Source of the DNA: Vibrio ulleungensis
GTDB taxonomy: Bacteria; Pseudomonadota; Gammaproteobacteria; Enterobacterales; Vibrionaceae
Reading direction: 5' to 3'
Assembly (NCBI RefSeq): GCF_016900875.1
Contig: NZ_JAFEUM010000001.1
Coordinates: 171,241 to 235,240 of the forward strand
DNA: 64,000 nucleotides
Shown here: positions 44,329 to 54,760 of the stretch, one piece after another
How positions within the stretch are numbered: the stretch's first letter is position 1
How the letters are laid out: each line of letters starts with the position of its first letter
Made by a program: the position numbers and the translations under genes
Notes under the pieces: generated by a model
The model's database searches: none
The model's input: only the letters and a program-made list of their open reading frames with translations
Told to the model about the DNA's origin: nothing

Positions 44329-46116
44329 TTAAAGCGTGAGTGCTATCGCACCGAGTGGCGGCAAGGTAATGGCCAATGTGCCAACACCCTGCGTCACTTT
44401 TAGCTGATAAGCATCGGATTGCTCTATATGCTCAACGGCTAAGTGTGTGCCATCAGACAAGCCCCACTTTGAGATTAGCTCGGCAGGAATTGTGAGCTCA
44501 AATTCATGGGCAGTATGCGCGTCAAAGTTAGCCGCCGCAATCACGATGGATGATTGATCATCTGTTACGTTACTGCGTGCAAAGACGTAACAGCGAGAGA
44601 AGGCATCAGACATTTGCTGCTCATTCACCTCATGCAGTGCATCAAAATCGCCTTCTAACGCTTTGCTTGCCAGAGTGAAGTTGAGAAGTTTTTGATAGAA
44701 TTGGCGTAAGTTAGCTTCTTTCTCAGTAAGCTGCCCACCATCAAATTTACCGTCATTCATCCAGCGCTGATGATGCGGCACTCCCACGTAGTCAAAAATC
44801 GAGGTGCGAGTGGGTTGGCCAAACCCAGCCATCTCGTCACCAGGCTCTCCAACTTCTTGACCGAAATAGATCATGGTTGGTGACGTGCTTAACAGCGCGC
44901 TGACCAGCATCGCCGGTTTGCCTTTATCGGCATTGCCCGCAAACTCCGGTGAGGCAATTCGCTGCTCGTCATGGTTGTCTAAAAAGTGCAGCATGTGATG
45001 CTCTATATCGAGCATGTCGCGCTGGATGGAATTGATAGCCTGTGTGGACTGTGTCCCTTGCATAATGGCTTTTAGTGTATCGTAGAGGTCTACTTTGTCG
45101 TATAGGTAATCCATTTTACCGAGCTGAATGTAGTCTCGGTAAAGATGGGGCTGATAGACCTCGGCCATCAAAAAGGCATCTGGATTGCGCATTTTGATAG
45201 AAGCATTCATGTAGCTCCAGAACTCGACAGGCACCATCTCAGCCATATCGTAGCGAAAACCATCGACCCCTTTTTCAATCCAATATAGGGCTATATCGCG
45301 AAACTTAACCCACGAATCGGGGACTTCTTTACCTCGCCAAAACTCAAAGTGTTCTTGGTGACCTAGTGTGCGGTAGTGCTCTGGTAGAGTATCGAAATCT
45401 TTGGTTCCATCTGGGCGAACGCCATAGTTTACTTTGACGGTTTCATACCAGTCGTCCACATCTGGCTTGGCAAGGCGAGAGCCGTTGCCAGTCCATTTTG
45501 CTGGGTATTCTTCAAAAGGCGTTGCCATAGAAGGGTGCTTTTCCCCACCCAAAGGCTGAAGGTGCTGCGGGATATCCGGCAATTCAAAGTGCGCTTTTGG
45601 GATGTAGTAGAAATTATTGTGCTTGGCGTATTCTACGCGGGTGTCATCATTTGCCCCAAAATCAACCGTACCAGCTGGATTGCTGGTGCTCTGATATTGG
45701 CGTGCAACGTGGTTAGGTACGATGTCGATAATCACTTTCAAGTTGGCTTGGTGGGTTCGCTCGATCAACGATTCAAACTCTTGTAAACGCTGCGATGGGT
45801 CGTCTGCAAGGTCTGGATTAACATTGTAGTAGTCTTTTACCGCGTAAGGAGAGCCCGCACGTCCTTTTACAACGGTAGGGTGGTCATTGCTAATGCCAAT
45901 GTCGCTATAATCATTAATGACCGCATGGTGCGGAACTCCGGTATACCAAATGTGGGTCATCCCGAGCTCGTGGATTTTTTGTAATGCAAGAGGCGTAAAG
46001 TCGCCGAACTTGCCGACGCCATTTTGTTCGATGGTGCCCCATGGTGTGACATGGCTTTGAGTGTTACCAAAAAGGCGGGTGAAAACTTGGTACACGTTAA
46101 GTTTATTATATGACAT
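44329..46116 (-). CDS. GH13 alpha-amylase-family enzyme, cytoplasmic
   Basis: A 595-residue GH13 enzyme without a signal peptide. The catalytic triad is visible: Asp near 290 in G-F-R-Y-D-M-A-E, Glu near 318 in M-A-E-V, and Asp near 382 in F-L-D-N-H-D. N-terminal segment Y-Q-V-F-T-R-L-F-G-N is typical of a small clade of intracellular amylases. It probably hydrolyses or transfers maltodextrins inside the cell. It reads toward the esterase gene. A MalT-like GGAGGA box is about 65 bases upstream. Confidence 0.88.
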   Translation of the reverse strand: MSYNKLNVYQVFTRLFGNTQSHVTPWGTIEQNGVGKFGDFTPLALQKIHELGMTHIWYTGVPHHAVINDYSDIGISNDHPTVVKGRAGSPYAVKDYYNVNPDLADDPSQRLQEFESLIERTHQANLKVIIDIVPNHVARQYQSTSNPAGTVDFGANDDTRVEYAKHNNFYYIPKAHFELPDIPQHLQPLGGEKHPSMATPFEEYPAKWTGNGSRLAKPDVDDWYETVKVNYGVRPDGTKDFDTLPEHYRTLGHQEHFEFWRGKEVPDSWVKFRDIALYWIEKGVDGFRYDMAEMVPVEFWSYMNASIKMRNPDAFLMAEVYQPHLYRDYIQLGKMDYLYDKVDLYDTLKAIMQGTQSTQAINSIQRDMLDIEHHMLHFLDNHDEQRIASPEFAGNADKGKPAMLVSALLSTSPTMIYFGQEVGEPGDEMAGFGQPTRTSIFDYVGVPHHQRWMNDGKFDGGQLTEKEANLRQFYQKLLNFTLASKALEGDFDALHEVNEQQMSDAFSRCYVFARSNVTDDQSSIVIAAANFDAHTAHEFELTIPAELISKWGLSDGTHLAVEHIEQSDAYQLKVTQGVGTLAITLPPLGAIALTL

Positions 46117-46342
46117 GGCATTCTATAAGGTTGAGGTTAATGCCATAATCATATCGCTGATTCGTGGGGCTCATACTCCTCCTTTTCTTGATCTTTAGGG
46201 GGCGTAGAGCGCAAAACCGTGATCCAGATAAATTTTTGTAAAGAATGGAATGCATTGGCCGATATTAGAAGGGCTACTGTATACTCTCATTTGACTCTTT
46301 TTTGGTGCTTGAACTCGGAATCAGGCAAACGGTATAGGAAAT

Positions 46343-47542
46343 ATGACCTCAACCACGCTGATTATTAGCGCGATCTGTTTTTTAGTTTTGATGGCCTGTA
46401 TGTTCATCGCCTCTACGATCGCACGTCAAAAGCGTGAGCGCCGTGAAAAGCGTCGCCAAGAAATCGCCTACAGAAAAGCAATGCAACAGGCCCGAGCGCA
46501 AGAGCACAGTGATAAAGTATTTAAAGCCGAGACCGGTCACATAGCGACGCAACTCTATTTGGCCAAAGAAGCCGAGCGCAACCAACCCAAAGAGGCGCTG
46601 TACTGGTACGAAAAAGCCGCCATGCAAGATAACGAAATTGCGATGCGCGGAATCGTTCGTGTGTGTCAGCGCGCGCAAAGCGACCCTATCTATCAGAAAA
46701 AAGCACAGTTTTGGCAGTTAGCCATTAGAGCGCTACAAGGCAGCAATGAAGCCAAGGTAGAAAAGGCGATTGCGCTAATAGAAGGTCTTGGGGTCGACAT
46801 CGCGTTAGAGAAAGGCATTCAAGAAATGCAAGAAGTCGCAGAGCTTGGCTATATTGATGCGATCATTTATATGGGCGACTGGTGCCAGTCCCCTAAGAAT
46901 TCAGAGCGCAGTTACCCCAAAGCGGCTACCTGGTTTCGACGCGCTGCTAAGATGCAAAGTACCGTGGGCATGATTCGATTGGGCGAGCTGTACGAGCACG
47001 GTAAGGGTGTGCCGTTAGACATTGGTAAAGCGGGGTACTGGTATGAACTGGCGGGCGAAAAAGGCGATGTGAACGCTCAATATCGAGCTGGATGCCTTTG
47101 GTCCAATGCTGGTGTTCATACTGTTGCTTACGTATGGCTATTTATGGCCGCTAAAAGTGGCCACGCCGAGTCAGTTAAGCAACGTGATGTGGTCGCCTCT
47201 GCCATTGGGGTTGACGTTATTGTTGGTTTGCAAGCACTGGCAAAGCCGCTTCATCAAAAGATTGCCAAGGGTGACGTGGTGAAACACTCCATCATCAAAG
47301 CGCTCAATAAGCTGTATAGCAGGCCCATCTATTTTCCTGAAGTCACAGCGAAAACGGCCGAAACCGATTCAAAATTAGCCGATTCGCAAGTTACATCGGC
47401 TGACGATGCGACTCAAATTGGTGCAAAAACCGAGCAGGTGAGTCACGAACAGCCTAAAGGAACATCGAACACCTCATACGCTCTTGACCAACAATCTGCC
47501 TTTGGTATGGACGCTGTGAACTTTGGAACCCATGCCAACTAG
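46343..47542 (+). CDS. Membrane-anchored Sel1-repeat protein
   Basis: A 399-residue protein with one N-terminal transmembrane helix (about 5-27), a strongly basic segment (about 30-50), then Sel1/TPR-like repeats (about 70-290; typical unit G-E-L-Y-E-H-G-K-G-V-P-L-D). The tail is low-complexity. Sel1 repeats bind peptides or proteins and the protein may act as a scaffold at the inner membrane. No partner is evident; it lies between two amylase genes on the opposite strand of one and in line with the other. Confidence 0.75.
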   Translation: MTSTTLIISAICFLVLMACMFIASTIARQKRERREKRRQEIAYRKAMQQARAQEHSDKVFKAETGHIATQLYLAKEAERNQPKEALYWYEKAAMQDNEIAMRGIVRVCQRAQSDPIYQKKAQFWQLAIRALQGSNEAKVEKAIALIEGLGVDIALEKGIQEMQEVAELGYIDAIIYMGDWCQSPKNSERSYPKAATWFRRAAKMQSTVGMIRLGELYEHGKGVPLDIGKAGYWYELAGEKGDVNAQYRAGCLWSNAGVHTVAYVWLFMAAKSGHAESVKQRDVVASAIGVDVIVGLQALAKPLHQKIAKGDVVKHSIIKALNKLYSRPIYFPEVTAKTAETDSKLADSQVTSADDATQIGAKTEQVSHEQPKGTSNTSYALDQQSAFGMDAVNFGTHAN

Positions 47543-47848
47543 CTCGCCTTAAATACCTCTGAAATACACCATTCTTATGCAACAATTTGATATTCGCCCT
47601 TTGGTATAGCTTTGTTTCTACGCCTTTTTTCTCCACCGTCTAATTTTTGACTAGGGGGGAGTGAGAACATTGAGAGTTGATTATAATGTCGGCCATTAAA
47701 GGACGGAACTGTAATCATTGGTCGTTATACTCTCAACTGGTCTGCTGAATTCGGGCAAATCACAACGATTCATTGAGCGCCACTAGGTGCAATTATTGCT
47801 TGATTTACAGTGCGTCCAGTTGACGATCGAGACACAAGGATTAAAGGT
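47543..47848. promoter_or_regulatory. Leader of the second GH13 gene
   Basis: A 306-base gap. GGGGGAGTGAG at 47653-47665 resembles a MalT-type box but this is weak. An in-frame upstream start (GTG near 47810) lacks a ribosome site. No small gene is supported. Confidence 0.3.
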
Positions 47849-49216
47849 ATGGGGCATTTAACCCACCAAAGTGAGCCAAAAGATGTGATTTTGCATGCAT
47901 TTGATTGGCCCTATCAATTGATCACCGAACGCGCTGAGCAGATCCATCTGCTTGGCTATAAAACCGTGTTGATATCACCACCGATGAAGTCTTTCGTCCA
48001 TGAATCGGGCACAAAATGGTGGCAGCGATACCAGCCGCAAGATTATCGAGTGATCGAGAATCAGTTAGGGAATACATTAGATTTTAAACAGATGGTCAAT
48101 ACGCTTGAGCAGCACGGATTGCGCGTGTATGTCGATGTGGTGTTTAACCATATGGCCAATGAAGCTTATCAGCGCCAAGACTTGCAATACCCGAGTGTGC
48201 AAGAGATGGCCGCTTACCAAAAAGACGCTAAGTATTATGAATCGCTAAAACTGTTTGGCGATTTGTCCGAACCGCTCTTTACTGAAGAGCACTTTGTTGA
48301 AGCGTTTGGTATCAAGGATTGGCAAAACACATGGGAAGTTCAAAATGGCCGTATTACAGGCGGTGAGCACGATCCAGGCCTACCAACGTTAAAGGTGTGC
48401 GATCGCGTTGTTCAAGTCCAACAAGACTATATTAAAGCCCTCAAGGCATTAGGTGTAAAAGGGTTTAGAATCGATGCGGCAAAACATTTGAGCATCGAAC
48501 ATATCAAACAAGTTTGGACCGAAGAGATCAGTGAAGGCGTGCATATATTTGGTGAAATCATCACCGATGGTGGTGCAACACGCAAAGAATACGCGCTGTT
48601 TTTGAAGCCCTATTTAGAAGAAACATTGCTGGCTGCGTACGACTTCCCGTTGTTCAGTACCTTGTATCGTTCATTGCAAGCCGACGGCGTACTGTCAGAC
48701 CTGGTCGACCCGTTTACCTTTGGTGAGGCGTTGTCTCGTAAGCGTGCCATCACCTTTGCCATTACTCACGATATTCCCAATAACGATGTGTTTATGCCTT
48801 TGATCATGAGTGAAGAGCTCGAATGGTTGGCGTACTGCTATGTGTTGTGTCGTGACGGTGGCGTACCGTTGATTTACACCGACCTAGATACTAGTGGTAT
48901 TAAGGACTCAAATGGAGAGCCTCGTTGGCAGAATAGTTGGTGCGATCCGCGCATTCAGCCAATGATTGCGTTTCACAACTTAGTCCATGGCAAAAAAATG
49001 GGTGTGTCGGAAGTCAGTGATGACCACTTTGTTTGTCGCCGTGGCGATAAAGGCATTGTTGCCATTAATAAATCAGAACAGGCTAAAACGGTTCGACTGC
49101 GATGGTCCAAAGCGATGAAAAATATGGTCGATGGACAATTAGTGCATCAAGACGGGACACACATTCAGTTTGAGATCCCAGCTCGCGGGTATGTCATGCT
49201 GATTGACGAGCTCTAA
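47849..49216 (+). CDS. GH13-family glycosidase, cytoplasmic, short
   Basis: A 455-residue GH13 protein, shorter than most. It has V-V-F-N-H (about 94-98), the nucleophile near 209 in F-R-I-D-A-A-K-H, the acid near 236 in F-G-E-I-I-T-D-G, and Asp near 307 in I-T-H-D-I-P-N-N. It lacks carbohydrate-binding domains and a signal peptide. The start at 47849 has AAGGA and AAAGGT upstream and begins M-G-H-L-T. Probably an intracellular maltodextrin hydrolase or transferase; exact activity unknown. Confidence 0.85.
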   Translation: MGHLTHQSEPKDVILHAFDWPYQLITERAEQIHLLGYKTVLISPPMKSFVHESGTKWWQRYQPQDYRVIENQLGNTLDFKQMVNTLEQHGLRVYVDVVFNHMANEAYQRQDLQYPSVQEMAAYQKDAKYYESLKLFGDLSEPLFTEEHFVEAFGIKDWQNTWEVQNGRITGGEHDPGLPTLKVCDRVVQVQQDYIKALKALGVKGFRIDAAKHLSIEHIKQVWTEEISEGVHIFGEIITDGGATRKEYALFLKPYLEETLLAAYDFPLFSTLYRSLQADGVLSDLVDPFTFGEALSRKRAITFAITHDIPNNDVFMPLIMSEELEWLAYCYVLCRDGGVPLIYTDLDTSGIKDSNGEPRWQNSWCDPRIQPMIAFHNLVHGKKMGVSEVSDDHFVCRRGDKGIVAINKSEQAKTVRLRWSKAMKNMVDGQLVHQDGTHIQFEIPARGYVMLIDEL

Positions 49217-49255
49217 AAAAAGCCCCAAGTGAGTGTGTCACTTGGGGCTTTTTTA
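49216..49255. terminator. Strong bidirectional terminator
   Basis: AAAAAAGCCCCAAGTGA-GTGTG-TCACTTGGGGCTTTTTT stem with A and T tracts, serving the amylase gene and the convergent MscS gene. Confidence 0.92.
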
Positions 49256-49266
49256 TTTGGTTGGTA

Positions 49267-50853
49267 TTAGCTCTCTTCTTTGTATATATGCACATCGCGT
49301 TGAGGGAATGGAATGGTAATGCCTTTGGCGTCGAACTGCTGTTTCACTTGCTCGGTGACGTCGTAGTATACGTCCCAGTAGTCGTCGGTTTTCACCCATG
49401 GGCGAACAGCGATGTCTACGGATGACTCGTTGAGTGTATGGACGCGCACGATAGGCTCTGGTGTCGCCAGGATCATTTTGTGCTCACTGAGTATGTCGTT
49501 AATAATGGCTTTTGCGTCTTCAAAGTTATCTTGATAACCAATGCCAAATACCATGTCGACTCTACGCTCGCGCTCGGCGGTCATATTATTGATCACATCT
49601 CCCCAAATCTTGTTATTTGGGATCACCAGAGTCTGATTATCTAAGGTTCGAATAGTAGTAGATACCAAGCTCATGTGGCTAACATTACCTTTAATCCCCG
49701 CAACCTGAACTAAATCGCGTACATCAAATGGGCGATATATTAAGATCATGAGTCCGGATGCAAAGTTAGACAGTGTATCTTGCAGCGCAAAACCAATGAT
49801 CACACCGGCTACACCAAAACCGGTGAGTAAGGGGCCGAGGTTGATGCCCAATTGCGAAAGCGCAATAAGAATACCCACAAAGGTCACCGCATTGGATGCC
49901 ATTGAGATAAAGAATTCTTGCATCAAAATACTGAACTTAAGCTTAGCTTGCGTAACACTGCGCCTAACTAGCTTAGCCACACCGCGCGCTACCATTCGGG
50001 TAATCCAAATGATCAAGCAAAATACCAGCAGTTTCATGACGATTGTGGGGGTATTTTCTATTGCCCAGTCTTTAAAAGACTCCAGCCATTGATTGAGCAA
50101 GCCATAAGCAACATTGACATCCAAGATGCCAGAGTTGATGTCTCCGGTGAGAGTGAACAGCAACTGTTTGTACTCGGTGACATCTTGCTTATAGGTTTCT
50201 AACAGGCCCACCGTTACATTGAGGCTAATCAACATGAAATTCTGCATTTGGGTGTAGACAAGTTGCTGCTTTTCAACGTTAGCCACTTCATCTGCTGGGG
50301 TAAGTTTGGCAAGTTGTGCCAACCCGTTGTTGCGCTCATCGAAAAATAGAATGAGTTCGGACAGATCTTTCGCTCGAAGATTAAGCTCGGTCAGAAAATC
50401 ACTGGTGTCAGATTCAATATCAAGTTGGTCTGCCCACTTAAAGGTTTGAGCAAGCTGCTGGGTGTAGGTGTCTGCTGCACTTATCCGCTGCTGAGCTTCA
50501 AAAAATAGCACTGCTTTTTTGTCTGGCTCTGCGGTTAGCGCCGCTTCTAATAGCTGTTCAGCGGTTTTATCGGAATGAACCAACAGGGTCTCTAACACAT
50601 AAATTTGTTCAGAAACTTGTGCTTTAATCTCTGGTGTTTGCACGCCAGCCTCGATTGACTCCGAGAGCGCTTTCCTGTGTTCGGTGTTTTTCCGACGTAA
50701 GATATCTTCTAAGTAGATGGCTTGAGTGGCATCAGATTCCAATACAGCCAAGATTTGTCCTGCTAAATCACTTTGCGTTGATTCTTCGTTTGCGAAGCTT
50801 GGCAAAGTAAGGCACAGGATGAAAAGCATCATTCCATGAAGTAGTGTTTTCAT
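49267..50853 (-). CDS. MscS-family mechanosensitive ion channel
   Basis: A 528-residue protein with a signal peptide (about 1-20), a long periplasmic coiled region (about 25-235), then three or four membrane helices ending in the pore helix G-V-A-G-V-I-I-G-F-A-L-Q (about 353-364) and a C-terminal beta domain with R-P-F-D-V-R-D. It opens under membrane tension to release solutes during osmotic down-shock. Start at 50853 chosen from GAGGGA before the ATG and the signal peptide. It stands alone leftward. Confidence 0.9.
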   Translation of the reverse strand: MKTLLHGMMLFILCLTLPSFANEESTQSDLAGQILAVLESDATQAIYLEDILRRKNTEHRKALSESIEAGVQTPEIKAQVSEQIYVLETLLVHSDKTAEQLLEAALTAEPDKKAVLFFEAQQRISAADTYTQQLAQTFKWADQLDIESDTSDFLTELNLRAKDLSELILFFDERNNGLAQLAKLTPADEVANVEKQQLVYTQMQNFMLISLNVTVGLLETYKQDVTEYKQLLFTLTGDINSGILDVNVAYGLLNQWLESFKDWAIENTPTIVMKLLVFCLIIWITRMVARGVAKLVRRSVTQAKLKFSILMQEFFISMASNAVTFVGILIALSQLGINLGPLLTGFGVAGVIIGFALQDTLSNFASGLMILIYRPFDVRDLVQVAGIKGNVSHMSLVSTTIRTLDNQTLVIPNNKIWGDVINNMTAERERRVDMVFGIGYQDNFEDAKAIINDILSEHKMILATPEPIVRVHTLNESSVDIAVRPWVKTDDYWDVYYDVTEQVKQQFDAKGITIPFPQRDVHIYKEES

Positions 50854-51129
50854 TATTCCCTCAATGATTTCATAACCTATTGAGAAATAGTAGGAATTAG
50901 AATTGGAATTGCCAAGTAAAATTCGGATTAAATTTCTGAATAGTGACGTCAATTAAGCTGTGATGAAACTCAGATTTTGTAGGCTTACATAAAGTGATCT
51001 TGCTCGGTAAATCAGGGCATCCTACTCCCCAATCTATAAAACTGGACACTGCTTCACACACTGTACACCCCAGCTTTTACTAGGATTCATCGCACTTATT
51101 GCTGGACTGCACAGTGCCAAGGAGCTCTT
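50854..51129. promoter_or_regulatory. Control region of MscS and pullulanase genes
   Basis: A 276-base divergent gap. The minus strand reads GGGGAGTAGG at 51021-51030, one base from the E. coli MalT box GGGGA(T/G)GAGG, about 100 bases before the pullulanase start. No gene is supported. Confidence 0.4.
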
Positions 51130-54100
51130 GTGATCACCACACCTTTTCGTTTGTTATCTTTTACCATAGCCACGGCAACATTGATTGGAACTGCATGGCA
51201 ACCTACGCCAGCGATTGCGAGTGATAATTCACTAGAGCCATATCGCGTCTATTATCAAGCGCCGTCTAATCACGACTATCAAAGTGCTACGCTGTATCTG
51301 TGGAATGATAATAATTGTGGTGCGCTACAGATGCCTTCGCCGGATGCTAACGACTGGGCGGTGGGGATGAAGCCGACAGGCGTTGATGATTCGTTGGGGG
51401 CTTTTTGGGAACTAACACCAACCGATCACCCCTCGCAATGCATCAACTTTATTCCTCGAGTCAATGGTGTGAAACCGCTGGGTGAATTTGACGCAAAATT
51501 GGATTTTAGTGCGGTTGGCGTTGATCGCTCTGTTTATACGCAAGCCTCTGTTGCGGCGGTGTATCCAGAGTTAATTCCTGTAAAAGAAGTGACTGGCAAT
51601 ACCGCTCGGATCCACTTTAATACCCCAGATTTAAAGGCCGATGAGTTTGCGTTACACGTTTGGAATGACGAGCAATGTGACCAGTATGATGGAGAAAACA
51701 GTACCTGGCCAGGATTTGCACCAACGGGTGTGAGTGAGGCTTACGGTGTGTATTGGGATGTGCCCATTCAAAGCGTGCAAGGCTGCTTTAACTTTATTGC
51801 CAATAATCAATCTGCTGACAACTTTCAAACCGCCGATCTTCAATTTAGGCTTAATAAAGTCGGCGTAACGGGAAACATCGCTATGGTCTTTAAAGGAACC
51901 GACAAAGTGTTTTACCAACCGTTAACCGCCGCGCCAGTGTCAAAGGCGGAGTTATCGGGGGCAAGCGCTATTTTTGTTGATAAAAACGTTATAGCGGTGC
52001 CCGCGCAAGAGGCAACGTCACTCACTTTGTACTACTCCTCTACAGGCGAGATGGCTTTTGACGAGGAGAAGCAGGCCGTACGTGGAAGCGAGCAGACCAT
52101 CGATGCGGTAGGTGTAAGCCGCACCGTGTGGCAAGTATCTGCACCCCATTTAAAGTCTAACTTTGTGGGTTTTGACCTTGATGTTGATACTGAGTTACTA
52201 AAACAGTGGGTAAAAGGTCAATTGTTTGCAGTGGCAGAAGATGACAACGGCGTACTGTTGGTAACGGAAGTGCAAACAGCGAGATTGCTCGATGCGTTGT
52301 ATGCAAAGCGAGCTACTGCGTTAGAGTATGGGGCAAAGGTGCTTGAGCAAGGCGCAGAGTTTCGACTGTGGGCACCGACTGCTCACCAGGTCACCCTACA
52401 GCAGTACAGTGCTGACAAGCAGTTAGTTGCCTCGCATGGGATGACCTTAGATAGCCACTCGGGGGCTTGGCACACTCACGCAGAGTTGTCACACGGCGAC
52501 TATTATCGATACCTGATCACTTTGTATCATCCTTCGAGCAAAAAGATCGAGACTTATGAAGTGACTGACCCGTATTCCCTGAGTCTGTCGACAAACTCTG
52601 AGTTTAGCCAAGTGGTTGACTTAGATGATGCCTCGCTTAAACCTAGTGGATGGGACCAATTACAAGCCCCTCACTCTCAAGCTAACCCAGCGAATTTTGT
52701 GCTCTACGAGGCGCACATTCGTGACTTTAGTGCGTTAGATGCATCGACGCCCGCTGAGCACCGCGGAAAATACTCGGCATTTACGCTAGCAAACACGGCG
52801 CCTTTGTCACACCTAAAATCGCTCAGCGATGTGGGAGTTTCTCATCTTCACCTTTTACCCGCCTTTGATATTGCGACGATTGATGAAGCAGAGCCCAACG
52901 TGGTTAATATTGACCAACCAATTAGCCAGCTGTGCGAGCGCGCACCTGAGCTATTAGAGAGTAAGGATTTTGGCCAATATTGCGCCTCGAGTGATACCGT
53001 TGCGCAGGTGCTTGCATCGCTCCAAGCATTTGAAACCGTCGACAATCCATTAGTGCAGCAGCTACATGGCCATATTCGTAATCTGGACAGTTTCAACTGG
53101 GGTTACGATCCTTACCATTACACCGTACCAGAGGGCTCGTACGCAACGGATGCAGAAGGGATGCAGCGGATCGTAGAGTTTCGCGAAATGGTCATGGCTA
53201 TCAAAAATGACATAGGTATGAACGTGGTGATGGATGTGGTTTATAACCACACCAATGCGCAAGGGCTCGAGAACAAATCAGTGTTGGATAAGGTGGTCCC
53301 TTGGTATTACCACAGGCTTAATGAGTATAGCGGTGCGGTTGAAAAATCAACGTGCTGTGCCAATACCGCTCCTGAGCATCGGATGTTTGCCAAGTTGATT
53401 GACGACTCGATTCAAACTTGGGTTAAGGACTATAAAATTGACGCGTTTCGTTGGGATTTGATGGGGCACCATCCACTGTCGCAGATGAAACGCACCCTAA
53501 AGGCCGCGCACCAACATAACCCAGAGGTCTATTTTTATGGCGAAGGGTGGAACTTCGGTGAGGTCGAAAACAATAAACGCTTTAAGCAGGCGACTCAGCC
53601 CAATTTAGCTGGCACGGGGATAGGCTCGTTTTCAGATCGATTACGTGATGCTGTTCGTGGTGGCGGCCCGTTTGATGAGCAAGAAACGATTCGTCGACGA
53701 CAAGGTTTTGGTAATGGCTTGTACGTTCTGCCTAATGATTTAAGCGCCGCTGATGAGCATACAAAACAAGAAGCACTGCACCTTGCTGATGTGATCCGCT
53801 TGGGCATGGCGGGTAATCTAGCCAACTTCCGGTTTGTCGATAGCAAAGATAAGCTAGTGACAGGACACGAAGTGGATTATAACGGCGTACCGGCCGGTTA
53901 CGCGAAAGACGCTTGGGAGATCCAAAACTACGTCTCTAAGCACGATAACCAAACCTTGTGGGATAACCATCAGTACAAAATTGCCTATCAAGTAGATGCC
54001 CAGACCCGAGTAAGAATGCAGGCGGTGAGTTTGGCCACGGTGATGCTAGGTCAAGGCGTTCCTTTTGTTCATATGGGCAGTGAGTTACTTCGCTCAAAAT

Positions 54101-54675
54101 CGATGGAAAGAGACTCTTACGACTCTGGCGACTGGTACAACAAAGTTGATTTTACTCAGCAGTCGAATAACTGGAACCGCGGATTACCTAGAGAAGACAA
54201 AGATGGGAAAAACTGGCCACTCATTAGCAAGGTGATCGAACAAGCTGCCGACAATGCACAGCCTACACCACAGCACATTTCAGCCATGGATAGCTTCTTT
54301 AAAGAGCTGGCAGCGCTAAGACAATCTTCAGCACTGTATCGTCTGGGTAAGGGAGAACTGATTAGTGAGCGTGTGAGTTTTCATAATACCGGTAGCGAGC
54401 AGATCCCAGGTTTGATTGTGATGCGTATTGATAACAGCGGAGTGCTGTTTGATGAGTCACTCGATGCTCTGCGCTCGTCAATTGTTGTAGTGATCAACGC
54501 TTCTCCAAATGCAGTAGAAAGGTTTAATCGGTTAGACATGAGCGGGTATCAGCTGTCGACATTACAGCAGCATCAAGGAAGCTTAGCAATGAGCAATGAG
54601 GCACTTTCTTCGATAGTCGATACTACCTTTACGGTGGGACCATGGAGTGTGAGTGTCTTTGAGCAGGCGAAGTAG
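51130..54675 (+). CDS. pulA: Secreted type I pullulanase
   Basis: A 1181-residue exported enzyme that cleaves alpha-1,6 links of pullulan and branched dextrins. It has a signal peptide (about 1-30, no lipobox), two N-terminal pullulanase-associated (PUD/CBM41-like) units, each with L-Y-L-W-N-D or L-H-V-W-N-D, a CBM48-like segment with F-R-L-W-A-P-T-A (about 411-418), the GH13 barrel with N-W-G-Y-D-P (about 656-661), nucleophile near 776 in F-R-W-D-L-M, acid near 804 in G-E-G-W-N-F-G, and a C-terminal beta domain. The start is a GTG with AAGGAG upstream. Confidence 0.93.
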   Translation: MITTPFRLLSFTIATATLIGTAWQPTPAIASDNSLEPYRVYYQAPSNHDYQSATLYLWNDNNCGALQMPSPDANDWAVGMKPTGVDDSLGAFWELTPTDHPSQCINFIPRVNGVKPLGEFDAKLDFSAVGVDRSVYTQASVAAVYPELIPVKEVTGNTARIHFNTPDLKADEFALHVWNDEQCDQYDGENSTWPGFAPTGVSEAYGVYWDVPIQSVQGCFNFIANNQSADNFQTADLQFRLNKVGVTGNIAMVFKGTDKVFYQPLTAAPVSKAELSGASAIFVDKNVIAVPAQEATSLTLYYSSTGEMAFDEEKQAVRGSEQTIDAVGVSRTVWQVSAPHLKSNFVGFDLDVDTELLKQWVKGQLFAVAEDDNGVLLVTEVQTARLLDALYAKRATALEYGAKVLEQGAEFRLWAPTAHQVTLQQYSADKQLVASHGMTLDSHSGAWHTHAELSHGDYYRYLITLYHPSSKKIETYEVTDPYSLSLSTNSEFSQVVDLDDASLKPSGWDQLQAPHSQANPANFVLYEAHIRDFSALDASTPAEHRGKYSAFTLANTAPLSHLKSLSDVGVSHLHLLPAFDIATIDEAEPNVVNIDQPISQLCERAPELLESKDFGQYCASSDTVAQVLASLQAFETVDNPLVQQLHGHIRNLDSFNWGYDPYHYTVPEGSYATDAEGMQRIVEFREMVMAIKNDIGMNVVMDVVYNHTNAQGLENKSVLDKVVPWYYHRLNEYSGAVEKSTCCANTAPEHRMFAKLIDDSIQTWVKDYKIDAFRWDLMGHHPLSQMKRTLKAAHQHNPEVYFYGEGWNFGEVENNKRFKQATQPNLAGTGIGSFSDRLRDAVRGGGPFDEQETIRRRQGFGNGLYVLPNDLSAADEHTKQEALHLADVIRLGMAGNLANFRFVDSKDKLVTGHEVDYNGVPAGYAKDAWEIQNYVSKHDNQTLWDNHQYKIAYQVDAQTRVRMQAVSLATVMLGQGVPFVHMGSELLRSKSMERDSYDSGDWYNKVDFTQQSNNWNRGLPREDKDGKNWPLISKVIEQAADNAQPTPQHISAMDSFFKELAALRQSSALYRLGKGELISERVSFHNTGSEQIPGLIVMRIDNSGVLFDESLDALRSSIVVVINASPNAVERFNRLDMSGYQLSTLQQHQGSLAMSNEALSSIVDTTFTVGPWSVSVFEQAK

Positions 54676-54707
54676 TTTGTAGCCACGCGTAAGACAGAGT
54701 CAAAAAG

Positions 54708-54730
54708 AGCCGCAGTGTCACGCTGCGGCT
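54708..54730 (-). terminator. Chemoreceptor terminator
   Basis: AGCCGCAG-TGTCACG-CTGCGGCT stem. On the minus strand it is followed by CTTTTTGAC, so it ends the leftward chemoreceptor transcript. Confidence 0.75.
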
Positions 54731-54760
54731 AAAAGATGTCGCCAATTGAAAGGATTTTAG

